Shown here one piece after another: positions 42,666-55,042 of a stretch of DNA of 64,000 bases (its first letter is position 1; every line of letters begins with the position of its first letter). Made by a program: the position numbers and the translations under genes. The notes beneath the pieces are model-generated. The model was not told where the DNA came from. It searched no databases and saw nothing but the letters and a program-made list of their open reading frames with translations. This stretch comes from Turnera subulata (lineage: Eukaryota > Streptophyta > Magnoliopsida > Malpighiales > Passifloraceae). The stretch is from NCBI GenBank assembly GCA_028386065.3, contig JAKUCV010002086.1, positions 213,120-277,119 of the forward strand. The letters run 5' to 3'.

Positions 42666-45600
42666 ATGGCGGGTTCCTCATCTGACCGTCCACAGTTCAT
42701 TGCCAGCTCGGGAAACCGAAGCTTGTCAAATGCACCGCTCATCGAGGTCCCAGAAACTGACCAAATTGTTGTTCCTGATGTAAGTTTTGTTCTTTTTTAA
42801 TTTTTTTTGCCTGGTTTTGTGACAAAATTCTCTAGTGAATTCCAGCACAGTTTTCTGGGCTCTAACTGTAGCTGCTAATTGTGCATGCATTTCTTCTCTG
42901 CCATTCATGTGGGGACCAAATTTATGTCAACTATTGATAAATTTGCCATTATTTGGTTTGTTGATTTTGCATATATTAGATACTAGTGCGTAGACCTGGC
43001 AATTCGTGTTATCGTGTCGGGTTCGTGTCGGGTTGAACAAGTAAACGGGTTCTAATTCCTCAACCCGACCCAACCCATTTAATAATCGTGTCGTGTCGTG
43101 TCCAACCCGTTTATTATCGTGTCGGGTTCGGGTTGACCCGCGGGTTACCTATTAAGTCTAACAAGCCTAAAAATTAATTTAAAAATTTTCAATTTTGCAC
43201 AAGTCGTTGTATTTTTTAGGCAAATAGGCATATAATTAGATTATACCTTAAATATAATCGGGTCATAAACAGGTACCCATCGGGTTGGAGGGTCAACCCG
43301 CTACCTGACCTGCTAATTTTCGTGTCGTGTCGTGTCGACCCATTTAACTAAACGGGTTGACAATCTCTGACCTATACCTGCTAATTTCGTGTCGGGTTCG
43401 TGTCGAGTTGTCGTGTCATTACCCGTTTTGCCAGGTCTACTAGTGCGTAACGGATGACTTCTGGTTATCTGAACTTTTATGTTTTCTTCTCTCCCTCTCT
43501 CTCTGTCTCTCTTGTTTTTAAAGTGGAGTCGATTGCTGTTATCTAGTTCTGGAGTCAAGTTGAAGTGACAGTGACTTCTATTGTTGGCTAGTGTTGGGCT
43601 CTGTTAGCAGAAGGCAGTCTTACCTTTGTCTTATTAGGAGGTTGAATATCTATTCCCTGCTCTTATGGGGTCTGGAGATAACATAATTTAACTGACTAAC
43701 CCAATAGTCAACTCTCTCTCTCTCTCTCTCTCTCTCTTTTCGTTTGGATCAATGAGATAGATAAGTGGAAGAGGTTGGTTGGCGGGGAATAAACTTATTC
43801 AACTGATCATTTGATGCTAAGTGATTCCAGATTATCTTTAGTGGGAACATGGACTAATTATCTTTAGTGGGAACATGGACTTCTTTTACATATATTTGTA
43901 AGAATATGATGTTATCTTATTTTTATCCATAGTTGCTCCAAGTCAAAGTTGTATTCTTTTCAGCAAATGTCATCTGTTTAATTTTTTCAATCTGCTGTAT
44001 CTTTTTCTTTTTCACACATCTTGATTTCAGTTCCTTGACATTGGCATTGGCTATCAGTTAAAGTGAACTTGTTGCCAAATGATGTTCGTCAAATACATCT
44101 ATTTACAGAACTGTATCACGTAAAGAGTTGCATAAGGTATTCATTGAGATATTTGGTGAGTACCGAGCATTAGTAAGTCTTAAAGCACCGCAACGTTGAG
44201 GACAGAATAAACCTGAAAACTTATTTGTCGTTTCTCTTGTATTACTGTTGTTCTAATGAGAAAAAGCAACCCCAGCAGCAATATGGATCTTAGAAATTTG
44301 GTCTTATCCCTCTTCATGAGGAATACAAGTTCTACTGGAAGTTGCTTTTACAGGCAATAAAGTATTATGCATAGTCATGATTTGTACAAGTGGAAAGTAT
44401 CATGCTTTCTGTGACCTTTGCAAAATTTTCTTAGCTCTATAATATACAATTGGAAGCTTCTGCATGAAGAAAACTGCCCTCTCAGGTGATCATTGGTCCT
44501 GAAAGCTGTAGAGTTTAATGGAAGCCATAGATTGTTATATTTTCTTTGAATAGTAACATAGTTAGCCAGAGTTGTGTCAGTAGACAACATCCATATAATA
44601 GTCTGATGCAGCTGCTGTTGTTGAAAAGAGAAGTTTCAAGTGCCAAATGCAATGTTATTAAAACATAGTGGAATGAAGAAAATTTGTTAAAATTCTGTAC
44701 ATTTCGAAGAGAAGGCCATTATACAAGCCAAAAATAATAACTACCATATCTCTGTAAGCAATATGTTTATCTTTGGTCTCGATAAACACAAGACTGCAAA
44801 TAGATACTGGTGCTACTAGACCTGAATATGGTAGGCAGTTATCTTTGTTTGCATATTTCAGGTGTATATGTACTTTGAATAGCTAATCAGGACTCTATTT
44901 TTTGATTTGTGATTAAGTGCTACTAAATTTCATATTTGAATGAGTGGTATGTGATTTCATACTGTTCACTTTTGTTTGTGCAGAAGAAAAGCTGGAAAAA
45001 CCTATTTGCATACATGGGCCCTGGGTTTCTTGTTTCCATTGCATACATTGATCCTGGAAATTGTAAGACCAAAAGTTCATTATTAATTCGTGCTGCCATA
45101 ACAGACCTGTTACCGACAAGTACTCTATCTTTTTGTTTCTTAATTTGCAGTTGAAACTGACCTGCAGTCAGGGGCTCAATTCAAGTATGAGGTACTTTTT
45201 GGTCTTAATTTGCTTATTTCCCATAGATTTCAGACCTTGTGGTATTATATCATTTGGCATTTGATTGATACACTCCTTGAGTTTGTGCATATCTTCCTTT
45301 TGAAAAATCTTGGATCACTAAAAGTTATAATAAATGCATTTGTTATTATCTTTATTTTGAGTTTTACATTTCTTCATGGACAATTTTTCTCATTGTAGCT
45401 ACTATGGATCATATTGCTTGCCTCATGTGCCGCTCTTATCATTCAATCTCTAGCAGCCAATTTGGGAGTTGTCACTGGTATGTTGTCCTATATAAGCCAG
45501 TTTTCCTCCCTTTTTTATATGTCCTGATCCTAACCTTTTCAAAATGCGAATTCTATTTGTAGGAAAGCATTTAGCAGAACACTGTAGGGCCGAGTATCCT

Positions 45601-48600
45601 AAATTGACAAACTTCATCTTGTGGGTACTTGCTGAAATTGCTATAGTTGCATGTGACATTCCTGAAGGTGGGAGTCATTTCTGTTTTTTTGGTGCCGAGC
45701 CTATATTTATTTTGTTCATGTATTGATTGAAATTTTTCTTCCTTCTCTTATTCTGCTCTTGTTTTCATTGACTTTTGATGATGCTTCCTTCTCTTATCAG
45801 TGATTGGTACAGCCTTTGCACTAAACATGCTTTTCGGCATTCCAGTATGGATTGGTGTACTTCTGACTGGCTTAAGTACTTTGGTTCTGCTAGCATTACA
45901 ACAATATGGGGTATTTTGGTTTCTTCCTGTCTATATGCCTTAATGTCACTTAAAATTGATATAGATGTTCTGACATAATGTTTGACCTATTGTCATTTTC
46001 AAAAACTCTTGTTACGATGGAATGAGACCAGTTAAAGCAACTTTGTTTCTTTTGTAGGTCAGGAAGCTTGAATTCTTGATTGCTTTTCTCGTTTTTACAA
46101 TAGCTGCATGCTTTTTTGCGGAGCTTCACTATTCAAAGCCCGATGCTGCTGAAGTTTTCAAGGGCCTTTTTGTCCCCCAACTTAAAGGAAAAGGTGCCAC
46201 TGGTCTTGCAATTTCACTCCTTGGTGCTATGGTCATGCCGTACGTGTTTCTGTATTCCTCTCCATTAACGCTTCCTTGCTGTTTAATGTTATATACTTCC
46301 TAAAAATAAATTTTCTTGCAGGCATAATCTTTTCCTCCATTCAGCATTGGTCCTCTCCAGGAAAATCCCCCGATCTGTTCAAGGAATTAAGGTCAAAATT
46401 TTGACTGCGCTAGGTTTTGGAGCATTATATTACTTTTTTCCTCTGTGGCTAAACTTTCAAGCAGAAGTCTGAGGCATGTATAGGAAAATGAAGTTAGGTG
46501 ATTTTTTAATGGGCGTTGGTCCCTTCCGGAGCCCAAGTATCTCTTTCCTTTCTGGAAGGAAGTATGATTGAATGTCGTTTTCTATTCTAGCTAATTTGCC
46601 TTGCATCAAATGATGTAAACTATCAACCTTTTCAAAGACTACTGAAAAACTGCAAAAATACAAAGGAGGCATGCATTTAGAATTATATTCCTGATATTTG
46701 GATATTTGTGGCAGTGAAGATTTTTCCAGTTCACAATAAGCAGAAACTGATATAGTTATTTGTCACAGGAGGCCTGCAGATTTTATATGGTAGAAAGTGG
46801 CTTTGCTCTCATGGTTGCCTTTCTCATTAATGTGTCAGTTATTTCTGTAAGTGGCGCTGTTTGCAATTCCCCAAATATAAATGCTGAAGACCGGGCGAGC
46901 TGTAAGGATTTGGACTTGAATAAAGCTTCATTTCTACTTAAAGTACGTGCCACACAAACCTTTTTAACAATATGATTTCTTTTCGATCATGGCCTTTATC
47001 TTGTTGGTGATAATGTTAATCCTATATCAGATTTCCTAATCCAGCCTAAGTTGATTCTTAACATGCTATTAGATGTGGCCCTGGATGTGCTCCCTCATAC
47101 CGGTATTTCCATCTACAGAATGTCTTAGGTAGTTGGAGTTCGAAACTTTTCGCAGTTGCTCTGCTGGCATCAGGTCAGAGTTCTACAATTACAGGAACTT
47201 ATGCTGGGCAGTATGTCATGCAGGTATTTGTGTTTTATCAAGACATCATATGTGATTTTGTTGCTTCAAATTCTGTCAATTTGAACTTCTAATTGACCTT
47301 TGCAATTCCTTTCTGTTTAAGAATTTCAACTGGTTGCAGTTGTATTCATTCTCTGTGGGCTGTCTTCTAGTACTTATAAAACGTGGTTTGTTAAATTTCT
47401 TACGGTAGGGCTTTCTTGATTTGCGATTGGTGCCATGGGTAAGAAACTTTCTCACTCGGTGCTTGGCAATAGTCCCCAGCTTAATTGTTGCAATCATTGG
47501 AGGCTCTGCTGGAGCAGGAAAACTGATCATTATTGCATCGGTATGATTTGTTTCCCTTAACCTATTTAACTTCTGGATTTGCTTTTATTTTGTGTGTTCA
47601 GTAGTCTTTAGATCTACATAGATGTGTACTGTGTGTATAGGTGTTTCCTGGAATATGTAGCTGATGACCTTTTTGCTTGTTTATGACCGTGCAGTGTTGT
47701 ATAGTCACCATTTTTGTATTATGATGAGGTTCTATATAGATTCACGCTCCATACTGCAAGGATCAAAATGTGCATTGGCTTTTTATGTTTCATTGGTTTG
47801 TACAATTGCATTCCCACAAGATCCCATTCGCAAAACCTAATACATAGGAGAAAAGTGATCTCTTCTGAGAGACTGGCTTATGATGTTTCTTGAATACACT
47901 AGTGGACACTTGAGGCTGATCCTGGCACATTTTATATTTTCTCTTCACATTGTTGCAGATGACATAAATTCTTTGTCCTGAGTAAATTACAACGGGTTCA
48001 ATTATCTTGAAGACCAAAGTGTTTAATTTGATTGATTGATTGATACACTATGAATTCTACCATCTTCCAGTCCAAAAGATTAACACGTTTGCCTCAATTT
48101 TCAGAGAACTCACAGTTGATGCGGTTTTGCAGATGATTCTATCCTTTGAGCTGCCGTTTGCTCTCATTCCACTTCTCAAGTTCACTAGTAGCAAAACCAA
48201 GATGGGGCAGCATTCCAATTCAACAGTGGTAATTACATTATTTTGACATGCTGCTATTCAGTCACAAGTCTAACTGTTAATTTGGATATTTGTGACTTGG
48301 ATTTAGAATTACATAACTAACTATTTTGCTAGAATTATATTATATTAGAAAATAGGCACTGGAAAATCTCAAGATATATGTTTCCAACACACAGATTCAC
48401 TTGTATAGGCTTTAGTAAACTTTGAAGTACATTTTCTGTGGTTTTTCCTCTTCTTTCTTTGCTCCTGTCTGTTTCCTGTTCATTTATTAGAAACCTATTA
48501 AGGTATTAATGAATCAAAATTGGTCCTTATTGATGTTAATTGATTTTTGTGCCCTAAAAATGGTAAATGTAACCTCCCTGTAAATACGTGTCACAAGCAA

Positions 48601-49270
48601 CAACAAATGTAAAGTTAACAAAATGTGCAGAAAATATGATGTGGTAATTCAAAATTCAAATATGGGGTGAGTGGTTGTCATGTATCCCCGTCTGTTATCA
48701 AGAGAATTAAAGTGAAGAGTATCTTAATTCATCTGACAATTTCATTTTAATCTTTTGCTGCTGTTATGAGTTACAATAATTGTGAGATGAGGAACAATGG
48801 AACATGATGCACAAGGTTCTACCAAAATGTAAAGATGTTTGCATCTTAATTAGCCCATCTTTCGTCACCTTGGTAGGTTGATATGCTTGCTCATGATCTT
48901 TAATGTACCATGAATCTTTGGGTTGCAGATTTCAGCTATTACATGGGTCATTGGTTCCTTGATCATGTCCATTAACGTATATTATCTTGCAAATGGCTTC
49001 GTCGACATTCTTTTGCACAGCCACCTTAAACTTGTGGCTGTCATATTTCTCGGAATATTTGGGTTTTCAGGCATGGCAATCTATTTAGCTGCAATTGCAT
49101 ACTTGGTTTTTCGTCCAAACAAGAAGGCAGCCCACCTAATGCCCCTAACGACATCCGAAAGCTCACAGACAGCCAATCAGCCTGGTGAGGCATCAATGTA
49201 CTCCCTTCCCAGGGAGGATATAGTGAGCATGCAGTTACCTCAAAGGAGAAGCACAGAAGATATTGACTGA
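42666..49270 (+). CDS. NRAMP1: NRAMP divalent metal transporter, NRAMP1/6 type (13 coding exons)
   Basis: Thirteen exons join in frame to 542 residues: 42666-42779, 44984-45062, 45151-45191, 45399-45477, 45563-45667, 45801-45910, 46058-46239, 46322-46391, 46769-46942, 47119-47223, 47409-47540, 48133-48228 and 48929-49270; all introns are GT-AG. NRAMP proteins carry Mn2+, Fe2+ and related ions with protons through about 11-12 membrane helices. The metal site motifs are present: YIDPGN in helix 1 and VMPHN in helix 6. The family transport signature [18 protein letters not shown] spans exons 10-11. The N-terminus ([20 protein letters not shown]) and the tail (LPREDI...MQLP) match the plant NRAMP1/NRAMP6 branch rather than NRAMP2-5 or EIN2. 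Intron 1 (2.2 kb) holds a MITE. No lesion was seen. Membrane location (plasma or inner membranes) cannot be read from the sequence; NRAMP1 versus NRAMP6 naming is tentative. Confidence 0.95.
42991..43439. mobile_element. hAT-type MITE in NRAMP intron 1
   Basis: The termini TAGACCTGGCAA and TTGCCAGGTCTA are perfect inverted repeats. CTAGTGCG flanks both sides exactly (42983-42990 and 43440-43447), an 8-bp duplication typical of hAT. The 449-bp body is built of GTGTCGGGTTCGTGTCGGGTT-like motifs and their complements, and has no coding capacity. Confidence 0.9.
43712..43737 (+). repeat. CT microsatellite in NRAMP intron 1
   Basis: Thirteen CT units without interruption. Confidence 0.9.
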
Positions 49271-49441
49271 ACAAGTTTATATCATCAAATGTTGGATTTT
49301 CCATAGGAATACCTTTTATCTTTTTCCATAGGAAGACCATCTTATGTGATGGGTGTGGGGAATAGCACGCTTTGGGTTGTGGGGGATAACATTAGAACAG
49401 AGCTAAATAATTTTACTCATTGCCACTATCATAGTTATGGT

Positions 49442-50025
49442 TAGGGGTGAGCACCGATCCAGAACAATCCAAAAATTCCGAATCCCGAATTCAAATAACA
49501 CTAAATTTGGAATTCCAAATAGTCCAAATAAGCATTAAAATTCGGTACGGAAGATCCCGAATTACAATTTGGGCTTGGACTGGACAGGGATTCTAAAAAA
49601 TTTTGAATCCCGAAATCCCAAAATTTTTTTATCAAAACGACGTCGTTTTATTTACAATTTTGAGTATATAATTTTTAAAATTTGCAACTTAATGCTTTTA
49701 CTCTTATTTTTACATTTTATTATTAGTTTATTATTATTTTATGCTTGTTAAATCATTTCAAGATAAGACTAGAAAATAGATAGTTCAAAAATTTTTAAAT
49801 TATGTAACTTTTAGATTATGTAATTTTAGAAAATTTTTAGATTATGTAATTTTGTAAGTAGATTAAAGAAAATGTAATAAATTCGGGATTAAAATTCAGG
49901 AATTTAGTATTCGGGATATTAGAATTTGGAATTCAATATGGATAGAGATTTTGACAATTTCGGGATCCCGAATTTCATACTGAAAATTACATATTCCAAT
50001 CCAGATTCCCGAATACTCACCCCTA
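49442..50025. mobile_element. MITE between NRAMP and CCR
   Basis: TAGGGGTGAGCA and TACTCACCCCTA form terminal inverted repeats, with AATCCCGAAT-type motifs and their complements inside. Flanks GTTATGGT and GCTTATGGT match apart from one inserted base, fitting an 8-bp hAT-type duplication. It starts 172 bases after the NRAMP stop codon and may provide 3'-UTR sequence. Confidence 0.75.
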
Positions 50026-50998
50026 GCTTATGGTACAAAGATTGAAGCCTAGAGCTTGTTGTTATTGCGTTCTGAGTTCTGGTCTCCTCCACGTTTGGAT
50101 TCTTAACAAAAACATAATATCCTGCTGACCGAAGAGGCCTGTTCACATTGCTTGGCTTCCAAGAAACATGCGCATCAACAAAATCCAGCCAGAAGCTTAA
50201 GATTCTGATGCCTGAGTGGTCTTTCTTTCCCCTTCTTTTTTCCCTCTCTTCTCTTCTGGAATCGAATTGGAATGTCATCTAGGATCACTCTCTCTGAGAT
50301 GTGTAACAAACTTCCCTCTCTTCTCTTCTGGAATGATTACACACAGTTAGCTAATAATTATGTGTTTAAATAAAGCCCTCGCTCCTGTTCTGGCATTTCC
50401 CAGTGGAAGAGAACAAATATAGGCCGTGCCAAATTAGTAAAGGCCCAAGAAGAAGGTGGCAAAACATTAGCACCGAAGAATTAACTCTCCCGGCTCTTGA
50501 GCAGTGATAGCCCAGTAGCCCTCGAGGTCCTTGGAGAAAATTTGTCAATCAAATCATTGTCTAATATAATAAGCTCTTTATTGGTATTCTAACCTATGTT
50601 ATCTTTGGCAAAGACAAATTAAAGAAAAATACCACAAGAGCTGGTACGACACTTTAATGTGGAGCATCCATATACTAGTGAAGTCAACACGTTTGGTCAT
50701 TTTGAGAAGGAAATGACTTATGTAAAACGACTATGGAAACAACTGAATCTTTTAGTAAAGATAACAATTCATTTAGAGGAAGATATTTTTGGTTGACAAT
50801 GACATTCTACACATTTCTTGCCATAAAAACTTTTGTTTTAGAGTATACGGTAGCATATGTAGATTGAAAGACAAATACTTGAAGAAATTAGTTGCCAAGT
50901 TTCTTTCCCTACAATTTGCTAGCCATATAGCTACCATGTACTTGTGTGCTTAATTAATAGATGGTAGCCAGTCACATTCCATAAGACCAGATATATAA
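50026..50998. other. Intergenic DNA between two convergent genes
   Basis: It should contain the 3' UTR of the minus-strand CCR gene at its right end. An open minus-strand stretch at 49919-50278 starts inside the MITE and matches no family known to me. Nothing else was recognised. Confidence 0.5.
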
Positions 50999-53900
50999 TT
51001 AAGATTGGATCTTAATGGAGTCTTCTTGCTGTTTTGGGAGAGGAAGGTGACCCTTCTCCTGTAAGCTCTTGACGGTTTCATATAGACACTGCTTCACTGG
51101 GGTAAATTCCAGGCCCAAGTCCTTTAGCTTTTGGTTGGTGAACTTGTAAGGCTTTTTCCATGGGTTCTTCTCATCTGAACACCTGTTTTTTCATGACAAT
51201 ACACAAAATTAGTGGTGTTAAGTGAATTCAACTCAATTAGTTGCATATTAGTCTCTTGTAACATGCTATTGCCACAATGTAAGGGCAGAACGAAATTGAC
51301 CAAAAGGGCCTATTATTATAAGAAAAAGCCAAAGAAGCATGTAATTACAAAATGCAAATAAACAAATAGGGGAATAATTCTTTAATTGCCAAGGGAAATG
51401 GAGCAGCAGTTGCTACATCTCTGCTGATTCGAAGCTCACCATTACAAGACTTTCCATATCGACAAAGATTGTTCATGACAACCAAACTACAAGTCCAAGT
51501 ATATACTCCTCCAAATTTTGTAAAGCATATAGAATTTCGTGTAGAAAATGAACTTGATATCATCATATAGTTCTCATGTCCATGCACATACAATTTTTGT
51601 CATGGGAAGGTTTAGTCAATCAATGTAGAACACGCGTGGTCCTACACTCACATAACTCAATCCTTCATGTTTTAGAAAAAGAAAACATTCTTTAAAGTGA
51701 TTATCAAAGGTTAATTAAGCGTGACATCTAATAATTTAAAAGTTACACTCGTCTATATGGGTTGGTGGAGCAGTGGGGAAGCAACTTCTTTTTCTTCTTA
51801 TATGACAAAGACATGGGAGTAGGTGAAGCTCCTCTTGCTCCACTTACTCATTCCTTTCTTCCTAAGTCCCACCTTCTTCTTAATTTGAGGCCAACTATAT
51901 ATATATATATATATATATGCTTATATGGCGTGTGTTATTCCTTAAGATTCAGGCAAGATGCTATTTTGTCAAGTGGTTGGTTTGAAAATAAATGGCGACC
52001 ATAACTTGTTTTTCCTCTTCATTATCCACAATATATTTTGTCTTCGGATGTTCTAGTTTTGACAATGACCTCGTACGCTCATTGTCATGGCTGATGTAAG
52101 AATTTGCCTTGCAGCATGTCATACTTACCTTCCCTCCCTCTTTTTTTACCTCTCCACTTTTTTTAACCTTAAAAAGCAATATAACCAATTGAAAAACGTC
52201 CTTACTTGGTCAACTTCAATGTGATGATAAATGACTTGACTTTTCACGAGTAAAAGAGATATACGCCTATTTTTAGCCTTGTAACATATAAAGAATATAG
52301 TTTCTAAAAAAAAAAAAAGTAACATAAGGAATATAAACTTACTTGGTTGGGATGGGATATTCAGGGAAGAACTTGGCAAGAATTTCCACCACCTCTCCAC
52401 GGTGCAGCACGCTCTCGGCGCAGAGGTAGCGGCCGGAGGCTGAGGGTGTCTCGTAAACTAGGATGTGTGCTAATGCAACATCCTTAACGTCCACATATGC
52501 CTGCACAGAGTTGGCATATGTCTTGGCAGACCCTGTTAGGTACTTGAGAATGTGGACAGTGCTAGCATTCACAGTGGGTTGCAGCAACGGTCCTAGCACC
52601 AACACTGGGTTTACCACCACTAGGTCCACCCCCCTCTCCTTGGCCTCATCCCACGCCGCTTGCTCCGCCACCGCCTTCCCATAGCAGTACCAGTTCTGCA
52701 GTTATATATATTGCATTCAATTAAGGTTGTTTAATCAGTAAGAGACAAATTTTTCTTTGCTCATACTAGGTTGACTACAATATTTGGAGCTTCTACTAAT
52801 AAAAACTAGAAAAACAATAACAAGTCAACAAGAGCAAAATTGGTTAACCACTTCTTCAAATGATTTCCATATATATTATATTCAAGAAATTTATAGGAAA
52901 AGCCAGATTTTTTTCTGTCCAAAAAGGGGGTAGAACCATTAATTCTTGACCATATGAGCTGTGATGGCTATTAATGGTTTAGTTTACAAGGATTGATAAC
53001 ATTATTCAACTAACCTGCCAATAATTAAAACTGTATAAATCATGACATACCCAAAAAGAAAAAGCAATACGATTAATCATAGTATTAGAACCTTAGTGTT
53101 CTTGCAAAACTCAAGGTCACTCCAACAAGACTCATCAACAACAGCATCAGGGCTCCTATTAGGGTCCATGTACACAGCACCTATGGATGATGTGAACACC
53201 ACTCGCCTAACTTTGGCCTCCGCCGCTGCAATGATCACATTCTTGGCCCCATTCACCGCAGGATCCACCATTTGTTCCTGCCAAATTTGAAAACACAGTA
53301 AAAATGAATTGTTACCATCATCAGCCCGGCCACCGCCCAAATTTGATGTATATATTGATCATTGCATTGCAGCATAATCTAGGAACTTTTTCAAGAAAGA
53401 TGTATATGCTTTTGATACATTAGATAATGGACTTACTGAAAATTCTAGATTTACCTAATAAAAGTTTTCCGACCTTGGTTGACCCACCTACAATTGGGTG
53501 GTAGGTGGGAGCTGAGAATTTTGGAAAGTTGCCTTTTCTTTAGTACTCCTATTTTTTTTTTCCTTGCGTTAACTCGACAGGTTAATTAAGAGGAATTTAG
53601 TATTAGTACAATTTTTAGAAAAAGGTGGAGGCAGGCGGGTGCCGTGTATTTATTTTTTTAAAAAAATACTTGACAAGTGTCTGCTGCTGTTTCTTACAAC
53701 ATTGTAGTAATGAAATAACTATACAAGTGTCTACTTGTAGTAAAACAAGAAAAAAAGAACAGTTAGCGCCTTAGGAATAAATTTCTAGTAATTTTTTTAT
53801 GATTAAGATGGTCTGAAACCACAATTAAGATAATCCTAGTTGTGGTGATTTTTGGCATATAATTCCACGAGTTGCTACCCTGTCCATGTTTTTAAAAAAT

Positions 53901-54860
53901 GGTAAGAAATGACTGTTTCTTTTGGAGGCTAGCTAGGCGTACGTGGTGAAGTAGTACTAGTAAGAAAGGTATAGAAATTAGAAAGGGAAAGATCAAGAGA
54001 GGAAGAAGACTTAAAATAAGGATTAAATTTTTTTCACTGCTGTACAAACGAATTAGGTAGGTAAATGGGACCCAAGAAACACCAACTAAGCAATGATTTG
54101 TCAACAGGAATGTGTAGTAGTGCAGTGGATGTGTAGGAGGAACATGTTGGCACTACTCGTGCCTGCCTAACCTATATGATATCACTTGCCACCATCACCT
54201 TCAATCAAAAGTCTTTTTCTTTGTCTTCTTCTTTTTAATATTTTTCTCAGGGAGCAGATTCTCACCATCCAAACAAGAATCACATTCCCAAGAAAGTGAC
54301 AATTAGGAGATTGAAGGGAAGAAATAAAAAGGAAATGGAAAGAATAGATAGATTAACAACATACAGGGTCATCGGTGACGGGGGATGCAGTGTGGAAAAC
54401 GCCATCACAACCCATGATGGCCTCCCTAACACTCTGGAAATCTTCAAGATCAACTTTCCATAAACTCAGCCTCTCGCTGGCCCCTTCAAGCTCTCTCAGA
54501 TGAGCATTCTTGGGATCATCTGTACAATAACAAACACAGATTCATGAACAGATTAAAGAAAAACCCTTGTACTGCAGAATTTAATTTGCATACCCCTTTT
54601 GTTTTCTTCATGAAGAAACCAACTTGCATGTTACTTAAAACGATTTTATTTAATTGATTAAGGGAATAGAAAAAAGAAAAAAGAAAAAGAAAGGCCATAT
54701 AAGAAAGAACTGATTAATTACCAGGGTTCCTCATGGTTCCTCTCACAGTATAACCTCTCTCCAAGAGCAGTTTAACAAGCCATGAAGCGATAAAACCAGC
54801 AGCTCCGGTGACACAAACGGTTTGGCCATGGCCGGAAAGTGATGAGGTGTCAACTGGCAT
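50999..54860 (-). CDS. CCR1: Cinnamoyl-CoA reductase (5 exons)
   Basis: Five exons join in frame to 338 residues: 54860-54722, 54519-54365, 53277-53092, 52695-52343 and 51182-50999. The enzyme (EC 1.2.1.44) reduces hydroxycinnamoyl-CoA esters to aldehydes with NADPH in the cytosol, the first committed step to monolignols. It is an extended short-chain dehydrogenase: [10 protein letters not shown] at about residues 18-27 is the nucleotide-binding loop, and R44 in the following RNP is placed to hold the NADP phosphate. Catalysis uses the Ser of TSSIGAVY (128/129), Tyr163 and Lys167. NWYCYGK at 161-167 is the CCR signature and is intact. Start MPVDTSS and the segments [20 protein letters not shown] and KSLQEKGHL agree with characterised lignin CCRs (about 335-345 residues) rather than the CCR-like or DFR relatives. 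No lesion was seen. The gene converges on NRAMP. Confidence 0.96.
51896..51918. repeat. TA microsatellite in the last CCR intron
   Basis: An uninterrupted TA run of about 23 bases. Confidence 0.9.
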
Positions 54861-55006
54861 AGTTTGGGTTCTTAAATATGCTATTTAATAATGGATATGA
54901 GAAATAGAAAGGTCTTTATTTTGTTTGTTTGAGAGAAAGACAAAGGAGGGACAAATGGTGTTTTTTGAGATCACAGGCACAGGCAAGAAGATGTTTGTAA
55001 TGCATC

Positions 55007-55014
55007 TATTTATA
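55007..55014 (-). promoter_or_regulatory. TATA box of CCR
   Basis: TATAAATA on the minus strand, 147 bases upstream of the start codon. Confidence 0.65.
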
Positions 55015-55026
55015 AGAAAATGACTC

Positions 55027-55042
55027 CACCAACTCACCTACT
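55027..55042 (+). promoter_or_regulatory. Two adjoining MYB46-type (AC-like) elements of CCR
   Basis: CACCAACT (55027-55034) and CACCTACT (55035-55042) each fit the secondary-wall MYB element ACCWAMY. They abut each other and lie 12 bases upstream of the TATA box. Lignin genes are known to be driven by such sites. Confidence 0.6.

Noticed and set aside
42666..49270. EIN2 or NRAMP2-5 type assignment
   Set aside because: EIN2 has a long C-terminal extension that is absent here, and NRAMP2-5 have fewer exons and different ends. The 13-exon structure and the N- and C-terminal motifs fit NRAMP1/6.
49919..50278. 119-codon minus-strand ORF between NRAMP and CCR
   Set aside because: It overlaps the MITE end, has no recognisable domain, and lacks supporting gene structure.
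50999..54860. Dihydroflavonol reductase or CCR-like paralogue
   Set aside because: The intact NWYCYGK signature and the CCR1-like termini favour a true cinnamoyl-CoA reductase.
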